This document shows, piece after piece, positions 20,980-31,598 of a stretch of 63,862 nt of DNA. A model generated the notes under the pieces. That model had not been told where the DNA came from and searched no databases. It worked only from the letters and a program-made list of their open reading frames with translations. The position numbers and the translations under genes are program-made. Each line of letters begins with the position of its first letter. Position 1 is the first letter of the stretch. Source of the DNA: Hyphomicrobiales bacterium (lineage in GTDB: Bacteria > Pseudomonadota > Alphaproteobacteria > Rhizobiales > Xanthobacteraceae); assembly GCA_003169835.1 (NCBI GenBank), contig PNAI01000044.1:95432-159293 (forward strand). The letters run 5' to 3'.

Positions 20980-21834
20980 ATGGATATGAAAGCCGATCCA
21001 GCACCCAATGCCGTGGTTGCCGTGGGGAAGGCCCAGTTCGGCAATGCACTGTCGCTTTCGCTGATCGCGGGCCCGTGCATGCTGGAAAGCCGCGCGCATG
21101 CGCTGGAGATGGCGACGGCCCTTAAAGAGATTGCCGCGCGCCGCAAGATTGGGCTGGTCTACAAGACGTCGTTCGACAAGGCGAACCGCACCAGCGACAA
21201 AAGCGCGCGCGGGATTGGACTCGATCAGGCGCTGTCGATCTTCGCGGAAATCCGCGAACGTTTGGGCGTTCCGGTGCTCACCGATGTGCACGAGGCCGCA
21301 CAATGCGCGCGTGTGGCGGAAGCCGCAGACGTGCTGCAAATCCCGGCATTCTTGTGCCGTCAGACAGATCTCCTCATGGCGGCCGCCAAGACCGGGCGCG
21401 TGGTCAACGTGAAGAAGGGCCAGTTCCTCGCGCCATGGGATATGAAGCATGTGGTTGCGAAACTCACCGGCGCTGGCAATCGCAACGTGCTGGTGACCGA
21501 GCGCGGCGCATCGTTCGGTTACAACACCCTCGTTTCCGACATGCGTGCGCTGCCCATTTTGGCGCGCGAGACCGGCGCGCCGGTGATCTTCGACGCCACC
21601 CATTCGGTGCAGCAGCCAGGCGGGCAGGGGTCGTCGTCAGGGGGCGAGCGCGAATTCGTGCCGGTGCTGGCACGCGCTGCTGTAGCGGTGGGGGTCGCGG
21701 GCGTCTTTATTGAGACACATCAGGACCCCGACAAGGCGCTCTCAGACGGCCCAAACATGATTGCGCTCAAGGATATGGAGCGGCTAATGCAACAATTGCA
21801 GGAATTCGACGCACTGGCCAAACGGGCGCGCTGA
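20980..21834 (+). CDS. kdsA: 3-deoxy-8-phosphooctulonate synthase
   Basis: Condenses phosphoenolpyruvate with arabinose-5-phosphate to make KDO-8-phosphate for lipid A and core. From the ATG at 20980 the product is 284 residues, starting [20 protein letters not shown]. Key blocks are [63 protein letters not shown] and [12 protein letters not shown]. The frame is open further upstream, but that part overlaps an older gene remnant and lacks family character. In many related genomes eno follows; here queF is inserted in the opposite direction. Confidence 0.93.
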   Translation: MDMKADPAPNAVVAVGKAQFGNALSLSLIAGPCMLESRAHALEMATALKEIAARRKIGLVYKTSFDKANRTSDKSARGIGLDQALSIFAEIRERLGVPVLTDVHEAAQCARVAEAADVLQIPAFLCRQTDLLMAAAKTGRVVNVKKGQFLAPWDMKHVVAKLTGAGNRNVLVTERGASFGYNTLVSDMRALPILARETGAPVIFDATHSVQQPGGQGSSSGGEREFVPVLARAAVAVGVAGVFIETHQDPDKALSDGPNMIALKDMERLMQQLQEFDALAKRAR

Positions 21835-21837
21835 GGT

Positions 21838-23654
<1,817 letters not shown>

Positions 23655-23690
23655 GACTGTCCGGAGACGGCAACACTGCGGAGTGGAACA

Positions 23691-24650
23691 ATGCGGAGAA
23701 TCCTATCTGCCCTCGCAGCGGCCGCAGTCTTGCTGATTTGCGCTGCAGAAAGCCGCGCCCAAAGCGATTTCAAGGTGACGCTACTCGGCACCGCTTCGCC
23801 GTCTCCGCGGCCGACACGCTTCGGTCCCAGCACGCTGGTCGAAGCGGGCGACAAGAAACTCCTGTCTGACATGGGACGTGGCGTGCCGGTCCGTCTTTGG
23901 CAGCTCAAGGTTCCAATGGGCAAAATCGATGCCCACTTCATCACGCATTTTCACTCCGATCATGTTTCCGGGATTCCGGATGTTTGGCTCACCGGCTGGC
24001 TTTCGCCACCATTCGGCCGGCGTACTTCACCGTTCCGCGTGATCGGTCCCCCCGGCACAAAGAGTTTGATGGAGAATCTACAGAAGGCCTACGCGCTCGA
24101 CATCAAGATCCGTATCGAGGACGAAAAACTGCCACCGAGCGGAATCGCGGTTACGGCCGAAGAATTTTCAAAGGACGGCGTGGTGTATGAATCGGGCGGC
24201 GTGAAAGTCACCGCCTTCGAAGTGGACCACGGCGACGCCATCAAGCCCGCCTACGGCTATCGGGTCGATTACAAAGGCCGCTCGGTCGTGATCTCGGGTG
24301 ACACGCGATACAACAAGAACGTCATAAAGTATGGGACCGGCGCCGATTTGCTCGTCCATGAAGTCGGCAGCGCGCGGCCTGAGCTGCTGGCGTCGAGTCC
24401 GGCGGTGCAGCGTATCATCGCGCATCACACCACACCGAAGGAATGTGGCGAGGTGTTTGCAAAGGCCAAGCCCAAGCTCGCGGTCTACACGCACATTGTG
24501 CTGCTGAGCAGCGAGAAAATCACCGAGCCCACACTCGACGACGTGGTTGCCGAGACGCGCCAAACTTACAGCGGGCAGTTGGTTGTGGGCGAGGACTTGA
24601 TGGCGTTTGAAATCGGCGACACGGTGACTGCGAAGCCGTTTGTGCCGTAA
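23691..24650 (+). CDS. secreted MBL-fold metallo-hydrolase
   Basis: A 319-residue protein with a signal peptide (LSALAAAAVLLICAAESRAQ). The metal site begins with HFHSDHVSGIPD near residues 85-96, followed by VDHGDAIKPAYGY and SGDTRYNKNVIKYG, and a late His in IIAHHTTPKECGEV. It resembles the RNase Z/arylsulfatase (AtsA)-like branch of the family, exported to the periplasm. The substrate is unknown. It follows eno by 36 bases and may be read from the same transcript. Confidence 0.85.
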   Translation: MRRILSALAAAAVLLICAAESRAQSDFKVTLLGTASPSPRPTRFGPSTLVEAGDKKLLSDMGRGVPVRLWQLKVPMGKIDAHFITHFHSDHVSGIPDVWLTGWLSPPFGRRTSPFRVIGPPGTKSLMENLQKAYALDIKIRIEDEKLPPSGIAVTAEEFSKDGVVYESGGVKVTAFEVDHGDAIKPAYGYRVDYKGRSVVISGDTRYNKNVIKYGTGADLLVHEVGSARPELLASSPAVQRIIAHHTTPKECGEVFAKAKPKLAVYTHIVLLSSEKITEPTLDDVVAETRQTYSGQLVVGEDLMAFEIGDTVTAKPFVP

Positions 24651-24703
24651 GTGTGGGCGCCACGTTAAAGTGTTTTTAACTCCGCCCACCGCATTTTCCT
24701 AGA

Positions 24704-25021
24704 ATGGTTTCCCGCAAGCGGTTGCATGGTTTTCTGACCGCGCTCGGCCTCTATGCCGGAGCGTCGCTGCTCATCGGCTATTTCGCGGTCAACGCCTATA
24801 CCGGAAACCGCGGTTTGCGGGCGCAGCAGGACCTCGATTTCGAGTATGCGGAACTGACTCGCCAACTCGAGCGGTTGCGGGCCGAGCGGCTTTATTGGCA
24901 GCAACGGGTGGCGCTGCTTAAGCCCGAAAGTATCGATCCGGATATGCTGGATGAGCGGGCGCGGGCCGTTCTCAACCTGCTGGATCGGCGCGAGCTGATG
25001 CTGATCCGGCCGCGGCCCTAA
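24704..25021 (+). CDS. FtsB/DivIC-like septum formation initiator protein
   Basis: A 105-residue single-pass membrane protein. Residues about 10-30 (TALGLYAGASLLIGYFAVNA) form the membrane helix, followed by a coiled coil from about 38 to 72 (AQQDLDFEYAELTRQLERLR). The ending LDERARAVLNLLDRRELMLI matches the alphaproteobacterial septum formation initiator family that sits between eno and pdhA in many Rhizobiales. Likely role: part of the FtsBLQ division complex in the periplasm. Confidence 0.88.
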   Translation: MVSRKRLHGFLTALGLYAGASLLIGYFAVNAYTGNRGLRAQQDLDFEYAELTRQLERLRAERLYWQQRVALLKPESIDPDMLDERARAVLNLLDRRELMLIRPRP

Positions 25022-25175
25022 GGACGCTCGGCAGGTATGTGGGCGGCGTGCAGTTGACCGCCCGGCAGCTGCCCTTATTTACCTTTTGCCTCAGGCGTTT
25101 GGCCGCGACCACAGAGATGTGAGTGCAGGGCCGCGCACGCTTCCGCTGGGGTGGGATTTAAGCTATTGGATTTTT

Positions 25176-25191
25176 GGCGTCGACCGACGCC
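25176..25191 (+). promoter_or_regulatory. hairpin in the pdhA leader
   Basis: A perfect six-pair stem GGCGTC-GACC-GACGCC is followed by GTTTTCG. It ends 20 bases before the pdhA ATG and overlaps the region where the leader would lie. It could be a weak terminator of the ftsB-like transcript or an mRNA 5' structure. Only the fold is seen. Confidence 0.4.
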
Positions 25192-25211
25192 GTTTTCGCC
25201 CGAGGAGAACC

Positions 25212-26255
25212 ATGGCCGCTGCCAAGGACAAGCCCTCAGCAGCCGCGCGCCAGCCGTCCGCCGACAAAGCGGGGAACGGGGCCGCGACGGTGCCGGCCTT
25301 AAGCAAGGACCAGGAGCTTTTCGCGTTTCGCGAAATGCTGATGATCCGAAGGTTCGAGGAAAAGGCCGGCCAGATGTACGGCATGGGCCTGATTGGTGGT
25401 TTCTGCCACTTGTACATCGGTCAAGAAGCGGTCGTCGTTGGCATACAGATGACGCGCAAGCCGGGCGATCAGGTCATCACCGGCTATCGCGATCATGGAC
25501 ACATGCTGGCTTGCGGCATGGATCCCAAGGGCGTGATGGCGGAGCTGACCGGCCGCGCGCATGGCTATTCGAAGGGCAAGGGCGGCTCAATGCATATGTT
25601 TTCGGCCGAAAAGGGATTTTACGGCGGCCACGGTATCGTCGGCGCCATGGTACCGCTTGGCACGGGCCTGGCCTTCTCCAACAGGTATCGCGGCAACGAC
25701 AATGTTTCGATCACGTACTTCGGAGATGGCGCGGCCAATCAGGGCCAAGTCTATGAATCCTTCAACATGGCGAAGCTGTGGAAGCTGCCGGTGGTCTATG
25801 TGATCGAGAACAACCAATACGGTATGGGAACTTCTATTAAGCGCGCATCCGCCACCACCAATTTGTCGAAGCGCGGGACATCGTTCGACATTCCGGGCGA
25901 GCAGGTCGATGGAATGGACGTGCGCGCGGTGAAGGCCGCGGGCGAGCGTGCCGTGCAATGGGCGCGCGAGGACAACGGGCCGATTATCTTGGAAATGCTG
26001 ACGTACCGCTATCGCGGCCATTCGATGTCCGATCCGGCAAAATATCGAACGCGCGAAGAGGTCGAGGAGGTACGCAGCCATCACGACCCGATCGAGCAAT
26101 CGCGCCAGCGCATCATGGCAATGAAATGGGCGAGCGAAGATCAACTCAAGAAGATCGATACGCAGGTGCGCAACGTCATCAACGAAGCGTCTGAATTCGC
26201 CATTCACGATCCCGAGCCCGATCCGGCTGAACTTTATACCGACGTGGTGCGGTGA
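25212..26255 (+). CDS. pdhA: pyruvate dehydrogenase E1 alpha subunit
   Basis: Thiamine-diphosphate-dependent half of E1. From the ATG at 25212 it is 347 residues; GAGGAG lies five bases before this start, and an upstream in-frame extension of 42 codons has no family character. The cofactor motif is [20 protein letters not shown] then PVVYVIENN near residues 175-205. [20 protein letters not shown] is the phosphorylation-loop region of E1 alpha. The alanine- and lysine-rich N-terminus is common in alphaproteobacterial PdhA. It heads the pdhA-pdhB-x-pdhC-lpdA operon. Confidence 0.97.
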   Translation: MAAAKDKPSAAARQPSADKAGNGAATVPALSKDQELFAFREMLMIRRFEEKAGQMYGMGLIGGFCHLYIGQEAVVVGIQMTRKPGDQVITGYRDHGHMLACGMDPKGVMAELTGRAHGYSKGKGGSMHMFSAEKGFYGGHGIVGAMVPLGTGLAFSNRYRGNDNVSITYFGDGAANQGQVYESFNMAKLWKLPVVYVIENNQYGMGTSIKRASATTNLSKRGTSFDIPGEQVDGMDVRAVKAAGERAVQWAREDNGPIILEMLTYRYRGHSMSDPAKYRTREEVEEVRSHHDPIEQSRQRIMAMKWASEDQLKKIDTQVRNVINEASEFAIHDPEPDPAELYTDVVR

Positions 26256-26263
26256 GGGCCGAG

Positions 26264-27652
26264 ATGCCGATTCAAGTATTGATGCCTGCGTTGTCGCCCA
26301 CGATGGAGAAGGGCAACTTGGCCAAGTGGCTCAAGGCCGAGGGCGATCAGATCAAAGCCGGCGACGTCATCGCCGAAATCGAGACTGACAAGGCGACAAT
26401 GGAGGTCGAGGCGGTGGACGAAGGCACGCTCGGGCAGATTTTGGTGCCGGAGGGGACCGCCGATGTTGCGGTCAACACGCCGATTGCGGTGATCTTGAGC
26501 GATGGCGAGGATCGCGCCGCGCTCACCAAATCTCCTCAAAAGTCGTCTGCGAAAAAGCCCAGTGCACCGGCGGAAGCGCGGGCAACACCCGCATCCGCAC
26601 CGCAGCTAAGCCAACCGCCTGCCGCAGCGCCGGCGTATGACGCCTCGAACGAAGTTCCGGCCGGCACCGAGTTCGCCACCATGACGGTCCGCGAAGCCTT
26701 GCGCGACGCCATGGCGGAAGAGATGCGGCGCGATGAGTCCGTGTTTGTCATCGGCGAAGAGGTGGCGGAATATCAGGGCGCCTACAAGGTGACGCAAGGG
26801 CTGCTGCAGGAGTTCGGTGTGCGGCGCGTGGTCGATACGCCGATCACCGAGCAAGGCTTTGCCGGACTTGGGGTCGGCGCCGCGCTCGCGGGCCTAAAAC
26901 CAATCGTCGAATTCATGACTTTCAACTTCGCCATGCAGGCCATCGATCAGATCATCAACTCCGCGGGCAAGACGACCTATATGTCGGGCGGACAGATGGG
27001 CTCATCGATTGTGTTTCGCGGCCCCAACGGAGTGGCTTCGCGCGTGGGTGCGCAGCACAGTCAGGACTATTCATCCTGGTATTCGCATGTCCCGGGGCTC
27101 AAGGTGATCGCGCCCTACAGCGCCGCCGACGCCAAGGGTCTGCTCAAGGCCGCGATCCGCGATCCCAACCCGGTCCTCTTTCTCGAAAATGAAATTCTTT
27201 ACGGCCACAGTTTTCCGGTGCCCAAGCTTGACGACTTCGTGCTGCCGATCGGAAAGGCCAGAGTGGCGCGCGTGGGCCGCGACGTGACCATTGTGGCGTT
27301 TTCCATGGGCATGAGCTATGCGCTCAAGGCGGCCGAGGAACTGACGCAACTCGGGATCGACGCCGAAGTGATCGATCTGCGCACGCTGCGTCCGATGGAT
27401 GGCGCGACCGTGATCGAGTCGGTAAAAAAGACCACCCGCATTGTGACGGTCGAAGAGGGCTGGCCGCAATCGGGCGTGGGCGCGGAAATCGTCGCGCGCG
27501 TGATTGCCGGCGCGTTCGATTGGCTCGACGCTCCGCCGACGCGCGTGACCGGTGAGGATGTGCCCATGCCGTACGCGGCAAACTTGGAAAAACTCGCGCT
27601 GCCCTCCGTCGCCAAGGTGGTCGAGGCGGCAAAATCGGTGTGCTATCGATGA
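26264..27652 (+). CDS. pdhB: pyruvate dehydrogenase E1 beta subunit with lipoyl domain
   Basis: The 462-residue product has an N-terminal lipoyl domain with the lipoylated Lys43 in [20 protein letters not shown], an Ala/Pro-rich linker at about 90-130, and the E1 beta transketolase-like domain beginning [20 protein letters not shown]. The lipoyl-E1 beta fusion is characteristic of alphaproteobacteria. The ATG at 26264 starts directly on [17 protein letters not shown]; a GTG 12 bases earlier would overlap pdhA. Its stop overlaps the next gene by ATGA. Confidence 0.96.
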   Translation: MPIQVLMPALSPTMEKGNLAKWLKAEGDQIKAGDVIAEIETDKATMEVEAVDEGTLGQILVPEGTADVAVNTPIAVILSDGEDRAALTKSPQKSSAKKPSAPAEARATPASAPQLSQPPAAAPAYDASNEVPAGTEFATMTVREALRDAMAEEMRRDESVFVIGEEVAEYQGAYKVTQGLLQEFGVRRVVDTPITEQGFAGLGVGAALAGLKPIVEFMTFNFAMQAIDQIINSAGKTTYMSGGQMGSSIVFRGPNGVASRVGAQHSQDYSSWYSHVPGLKVIAPYSAADAKGLLKAAIRDPNPVLFLENEILYGHSFPVPKLDDFVLPIGKARVARVGRDVTIVAFSMGMSYALKAAEELTQLGIDAEVIDLRTLRPMDGATVIESVKKTTRIVTVEEGWPQSGVGAEIVARVIAGAFDWLDAPPTRVTGEDVPMPYAANLEKLALPSVAKVVEAAKSVCYR

Positions 27653-27966
27653 GCATCAGAGACCCAGACAATTCGCCGCCCATTTTTGACGCGCTGCATG
27701 TTCCGCCGCTGGCGTTGGACCGGGGCGGTACGGAAGTGCTGCGCGCGGTGATCATCGACGGCGATCTGCACGTGTCGCTGCGGCGCGCATTCGACGATCC
27801 CACGATGTGGGGCATGTTGCTCGCGGATGTGGCGCGGCATATCGGGCGTATCTACGCGAACGAAAGTGCCGCGAGCGAGCAGGATGTGGTGGACAAGGTG
27901 CGTGCGGTGTTCGAATCCGAGATGGACGAGCCGAGCGATCCCGGAACGACCAACGTCACCAGTTGA
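27649..27966 (+). CDS. DUF5076-like small protein in the pdh operon
   Basis: A 105-residue acidic protein starting [20 protein letters not shown], with a core [20 protein letters not shown] then [20 protein letters not shown] and ARHIGRIYA. From memory this matches a family of unknown function (DUF5076) found between pdhB and pdhC in Bradyrhizobium-type genomes. It overlaps pdhB by four bases and is four bases from pdhC, so it is translated with the complex. A role in pyruvate dehydrogenase assembly or regulation is plausible but unsupported. Confidence 0.78.
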   Translation: MSIRDPDNSPPIFDALHVPPLALDRGGTEVLRAVIIDGDLHVSLRRAFDDPTMWGMLLADVARHIGRIYANESAASEQDVVDKVRAVFESEMDEPSDPGTTNVTS

Positions 27967-27969
27967 GCC

Positions 27970-29352
27970 ATGCCGATCGAAATCCGCATGCCTGCGCTTT
28001 CGCCCACCATGGAGAAGGGCAATCTTGCGCGCTGGCTCAAGAAAGAAGGCGAGCGGGTCAAGCCCGGCGACATCATCGCGGAGATCGAGACCGACAAAGC
28101 CACCATGGAATACGAGGCGGTCGATGAGGGTACGCTGGCGAAAATCGTGGTGCCGGCCGGAACCGCCGATGTGCCTGTCAATCAACTCATCGCGTTACTC
28201 GCGGGCGAGGGTGAAGACGTAAAGGCCGCGGCGGCGGGGGCAGGGACGCCTGCTTCTCAGCCGGTAGGGGCCGTGCCTTCTGCGAAAGCCACTTACGCTC
28301 AGACCCCTTCACCCCAACCCTCTCCCCAACGGGGAGAGGGAGCAGGTTCTGTTGTGCGGGAGGCTCAGAGTCGTTCACCTCTCCCCGCCGGGGAGAGGCT
28401 GTCGTCGAAGACGCCGGGAGAGGGGGCCGATCGCATCTTTTCCTCGCCGTTGGCACGGCGACTGGCGCGCGATGCAAATATTGATGTTGCGCGCATTGCC
28501 GGTTCGGGTCCGCATGGTCGCGTGATTGCGCGCGATGTGGAAGCCGCGCAATCGGGAGCGCCGCTGCGCGCGGGTTCGATGCAGGTTTCCGCGCCGATGT
28601 CCATGCAGGCGCCGTCGGACGAAAAGATTCGCGCGTTGTTCGCACCCGGCAGCTACGAGGTCGTGCCGCACGACAATATTCGCAAGGTGATCGCGCAGCG
28701 GCTCACGATGTCAAAACAGACTATCCCGCACTTTTATCTCACGGTCGAGTGCGACATCGGTCGTTTGCTGTCCGCGCGCGAGGAGATCAATGCTGCCGCG
28801 CCCAAGGACAAGAACGGCGCGCCCGCCTACAAGCTCTCGGTCAACGATTTCGTCATCAAGGCGCTGGCGCTTGCCTTGCAAAAGGTGCCCGAGGGCAATG
28901 TGACGTGGACCGAAGGCGCGATGCTCTGGCACAAATACTCGGACGTCGGTGTGGCGGTGGCGATCCCAGGCGGGCTGATCACGCCGGTGGTGCGTCATGC
29001 GGAATCGAAATCACTCTCGGCCATCTCCAATGAGATGAAGGATTTTGCCGCGCGGGCCCGCACCCGCAAGCTCAAGCCGGAAGAATATCTGGGTGGCGCT
29101 ACCGCAATCTCAAACCTCGGTATGTACGGGATCACGGAATTTTCTGCGGTGATCAATCCGCCGCAGGCGACCATTCTGGCGGTCGGAAAAGGCGAGGAAC
29201 GCGCGGTTGCATGCAAAGGCAAGATCGAAGCCGCGATGATGATGACGGTCACCCTTTCATGCGACCACCGTGCGGTCGATGGCGCGGTTGGCGCCGAACT
29301 CGTCAGCGCCTTCAAAGGCCTGATCGAAAATCCGGTGATGATGGTGGTGTAG
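27970..29352 (+). CDS. pdhC: pyruvate dehydrogenase E2, dihydrolipoamide acetyltransferase
   Basis: Core of the pyruvate dehydrogenase complex. The 460-residue protein has one lipoyl domain (Lys43 in [14 protein letters not shown]), a linker, the subunit-binding domain around residues 157-192 (SSPLARRLARDANIDVARIA then GSGPHGRVIARDV), and the catalytic domain ending with HRAVDGAVGAELVSAFKGL, whose His is the active-site residue. The linker at about 112-154 is unusual: it is encoded by a REP-like palindromic repeat and reads PSPQPSPQRGEGAG and SPLPAGERLSSKTPGEG. The frame is kept, so the protein is probably functional. Confidence 0.96.
   Translation: MPIEIRMPALSPTMEKGNLARWLKKEGERVKPGDIIAEIETDKATMEYEAVDEGTLAKIVVPAGTADVPVNQLIALLAGEGEDVKAAAAGAGTPASQPVGAVPSAKATYAQTPSPQPSPQRGEGAGSVVREAQSRSPLPAGERLSSKTPGEGADRIFSSPLARRLARDANIDVARIAGSGPHGRVIARDVEAAQSGAPLRAGSMQVSAPMSMQAPSDEKIRALFAPGSYEVVPHDNIRKVIAQRLTMSKQTIPHFYLTVECDIGRLLSAREEINAAAPKDKNGAPAYKLSVNDFVIKALALALQKVPEGNVTWTEGAMLWHKYSDVGVAVAIPGGLITPVVRHAESKSLSAISNEMKDFAARARTRKLKPEEYLGGATAISNLGMYGITEFSAVINPPQATILAVGKGEERAVACKGKIEAAMMMTVTLSCDHRAVDGAVGAELVSAFKGLIENPVMMVV
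28303..28430. repeat. REP-like palindromic repeat translated within pdhC
   Basis: Two perfect palindromes lie inside the coding region: CCCTCTCCCC-AAC-GGGGAGAGGG at 28318-28340 and CCTCTCCCC-GCC-GGGGAGAGG at 28378-28398, with a half copy, CGCCGGGAGAGGGGG, at 28412-28426. The first is preceded by CTTCACCCCAAC. This is the well-known type of intergenic repeat that yields PSPQPSPQRGEG when translated. It occupies the flexible linker between the lipoyl and subunit-binding domains without breaking the frame. Confidence 0.8.
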
Positions 29353-29379
29353 CGCGTCAGCGCGAGGGGGTGTCTGGCG

Positions 29380-29890
29380 ATGAGCGATAGAGAGACCAGA
29401 ATTCGAACAGTCTTGATGAGCTACTTTCCGATGTTCATCGCGACGCTGTCCCTGTGTACGTCAATATTCAACGGTTATATCAATACGAGGTTTTTGGATT
29501 TCATTCAGCGCAACACTGGCCGCGTTGAATATTTGCGAACTTGCAAAGAGATCATCGACGCCTATTTCCAGGTCAAGGTGAGAGCCGGGGTAATCAATGC
29601 CAATGCCGCGCGCCAAGGCGCGAGCGGCGCCGACGGTCGCGCCATGGCCAGCGACGAAGTTGATGGGGCGAGCGCGGTCAACAAGTTCGCGGCGCTTGGC
29701 ACCTATCTGGAACTTGCGGGACGACGCAGCCCGCAAGCAATACTCGGATTTGACGGAGGAACTGGGAAAAATCATGATCAATGCCAAACGCACGCCTCCG
29801 GGAGAATTCATCGGGTCGTTCGCGACCGCCGATCAGTTGTTTTCGAAACTCAACGACGATTGCGTGAAATCGGCAAAAGATGGGATGTGA
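29380..29890 (+). pseudogene. frameshifted gene of unknown function in the pdh operon
   Basis: The first frame starts MSDRETRIRTVLMSYFPMFI, with a membrane-like stretch FPMFIATLSLCTSIFNGYI, and runs to about FAALGTYLE. The second frame then supplies NLRDDAARKQYSDLTEELGK then IMINAKRTPPGEFIGSFATA and DQLFSKLNDDCVKSAKDGM before a TGA at 29890. The switch falls near 29700-29722 and is explained by one extra base around CTGGAAC. Read together it would be about 170 residues with one N-terminal membrane anchor and a soluble helical domain. I do not recognise the family. A sequencing error is the alternative. Confidence 0.55.
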
Positions 29891-30161
29891 CGCCTGTCAA
29901 ATACGGCGATGGCTGTGGACCACGCTTTGGCCCTGGATTTTGCTTGCGCTCGGTCCGGTCTTCGTTATCTCGCCTTTCGGCCAGTCGCTCATTCACAGCG
30001 CGTTTTATTCCGGCGAGCAATTGGCACGCGACCTGTCCGAGTTTCTGCTCTGGTGCATCGGCGGGATCTGGGCGGGGCTCGTTGTACTCGAATGGCTGTT
30101 GCGCGTCGTCCTGAGACGGCGCGCGAAACGCTTGAGCGCCACACCGGCGCAGACGGAGTAA
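29880..30161 (+). CDS. small two-helix membrane protein of unknown function
   Basis: A 93-residue protein with two hydrophobic segments: WLWTTLWPWILLALGPVFVI at about 10-30 and LSEFLLWCIGGIWAGLVVLE at about 52-72, followed by a basic tail LLRVVLRRRAKRL. The ATG at 29880 overlaps the end of the preceding broken gene by 11 bases, and lpdA starts three bases after its stop. The overlaps suggest it is translated as part of the pdh transcript. No family was recognised; with its neighbour it may have been a two-component membrane unit. Confidence 0.6.
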   Translation: MGCDACQIRRWLWTTLWPWILLALGPVFVISPFGQSLIHSAFYSGEQLARDLSEFLLWCIGGIWAGLVVLEWLLRVVLRRRAKRLSATPAQTE

Positions 30162-30164
30162 CAG

Positions 30165-31586
30165 GTGGCTGACACGAATTTCGACATCATTATCATCGGT
30201 TCGGGACCGGGCGGCTATGTTACGGCGATTCGCGCGGCGCAGCTTGGTTTCAAGGCGGCCATCATCGAGCGCGATTATCTCGGCGGCATCTGTCTCAACT
30301 GGGGCTGCATTCCGACCAAGGCATTGTTGCGCTCGGCTGAGATTTTTCACTATCTGCAGCACGCCAAGGACTATGGGTTGTCGGCCAGCAACGTGACGTT
30401 CGATCCGTCGGCGATTGTGAAGCGCTCGCGCATGGTGTCGAAGCGGCTTAACGACGGCGTCGCGTTCCTGATGAAGAAAAACAAAGTCACGGTGATCTGG
30501 GGCGAGGCTACGGTGGATGCGCCAGGCAAGGTCAACGTGAAGGCCAGCAAGAACGAGGCGCCGAAAGGCGCGCTCGGGCCGGGCTCCTACGAGGCCAAGC
30601 ACATCATTCTCGCGACCGGCGCGCGGCCGCGCGTGCTGCCCGGCCTTGAGCCCGACAAGAAACTGATATGGACTTATTTCGAAGCGATGGCACCGGAGCG
30701 CATGCCGAAGTCGCTGCTTGTCGTCGGCTCGGGCGCCATCGGGATCGAATTCGCCTCGTTTTATCGCACGCTTGGCGCCGAGGTGACGGTGGTGGAAATC
30801 CTGCCGCAAATCCTTCCCGTCGAAGACACCGAGATCGCTGCGTTCGCGCGCAAGGCGTTCGAGAAGCAAGGCATCAAGATTATGACCGGCGCCAAGGTGA
30901 CCAAGCTTGACAGGAAAGCCGACAGCGTCAGCGCCACAATCGATGACGGCAAAGGCGGTGTGCAGACGCTCACGGTCGATCGGGTCATCTCGGCGGTCGG
31001 TGTGGTCGGCAATATTGAAAATCTCGGGCTTGAGAAAGCCGGTGTGAAGACCGAGCGGGGTCACATCGTCGTCGATCCATTCAATCGCACCAGCGTGCCG
31101 GGCATCTATGCCATTGGCGATGTCGCAGGCCCGCCGCTGCTCGCGCACAAGGCCGAGCACGAAGGCGTCATTTGCGTCGAGGCGATCAAGGGCCTGCATC
31201 CGCATGCGATGGATAAGCGGCTGATCCCCGGCTGCACTTATTGCACGCCGCAGATTGCTTCCGTGGGGCTTACCGAAGCCGCGGCGAAGGCGAAAAACAT
31301 CGAGGTGCGGATCGGCAAGTTTCCATTCGCCGGCAATGGCAAAGCGATCGCGCTCGGCGAGGACCAAGGTCTGGTCAAGGTGATCTTCGACAAAATGACC
31401 GGGCAATTGCTGGGCGCGCACATGGTCGGTGCGGAAGTCACCGAGTTGATCCAGGGCTATCTGGTGGCGATGAATCTGGAGACCACCGAGGAAGAGCTGA
31501 TGCACACGGTTTTTCCGCACCCGACGCTGTCGGAGATGATGAAGGAAGCGGTGCTGGATGCGTATGGCCGGGTGCTGAACGTCTAG
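30165..31586 (+). CDS. lpdA: dihydrolipoyl dehydrogenase (E3)
   Basis: Reoxidises dihydrolipoamide in the pyruvate dehydrogenase complex with FAD and NAD. The 473-residue protein uses a GTG start with GGAG nine bases upstream. It has the FAD fold DIIIIGSGPGGYVTAIRAAQ, the redox disulfide in GGICLNWGCIPTKALL near residues 41-56, the NAD fold VVGSGAIGIEFASFYRTLGA, and the C-terminal catalytic HTVFPHPTLSEMMKEA. Last gene of the pdh operon. Confidence 0.96.
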   Translation: MADTNFDIIIIGSGPGGYVTAIRAAQLGFKAAIIERDYLGGICLNWGCIPTKALLRSAEIFHYLQHAKDYGLSASNVTFDPSAIVKRSRMVSKRLNDGVAFLMKKNKVTVIWGEATVDAPGKVNVKASKNEAPKGALGPGSYEAKHIILATGARPRVLPGLEPDKKLIWTYFEAMAPERMPKSLLVVGSGAIGIEFASFYRTLGAEVTVVEILPQILPVEDTEIAAFARKAFEKQGIKIMTGAKVTKLDRKADSVSATIDDGKGGVQTLTVDRVISAVGVVGNIENLGLEKAGVKTERGHIVVDPFNRTSVPGIYAIGDVAGPPLLAHKAEHEGVICVEAIKGLHPHAMDKRLIPGCTYCTPQIASVGLTEAAAKAKNIEVRIGKFPFAGNGKAIALGEDQGLVKVIFDKMTGQLLGAHMVGAEVTELIQGYLVAMNLETTEEELMHTVFPHPTLSEMMKEAVLDAYGRVLNV

Positions 31587-31598
31587 GCGCTGACAAAT

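Noticed and set aside
20623..21603. Minus-strand frame of 326 codons over kdsA
   Set aside because: Only the last part (to about 20756) looks like protein; the rest is antisense to kdsA. The real text continues in another frame and is reported as a remnant.
29850..31520. Long open frame of 556 codons on the minus strand
   Set aside because: It is fully antisense to lpdA, whose motifs are complete; the translation is His/Arg-rich with no domain, as expected for a GC-rich shadow frame.
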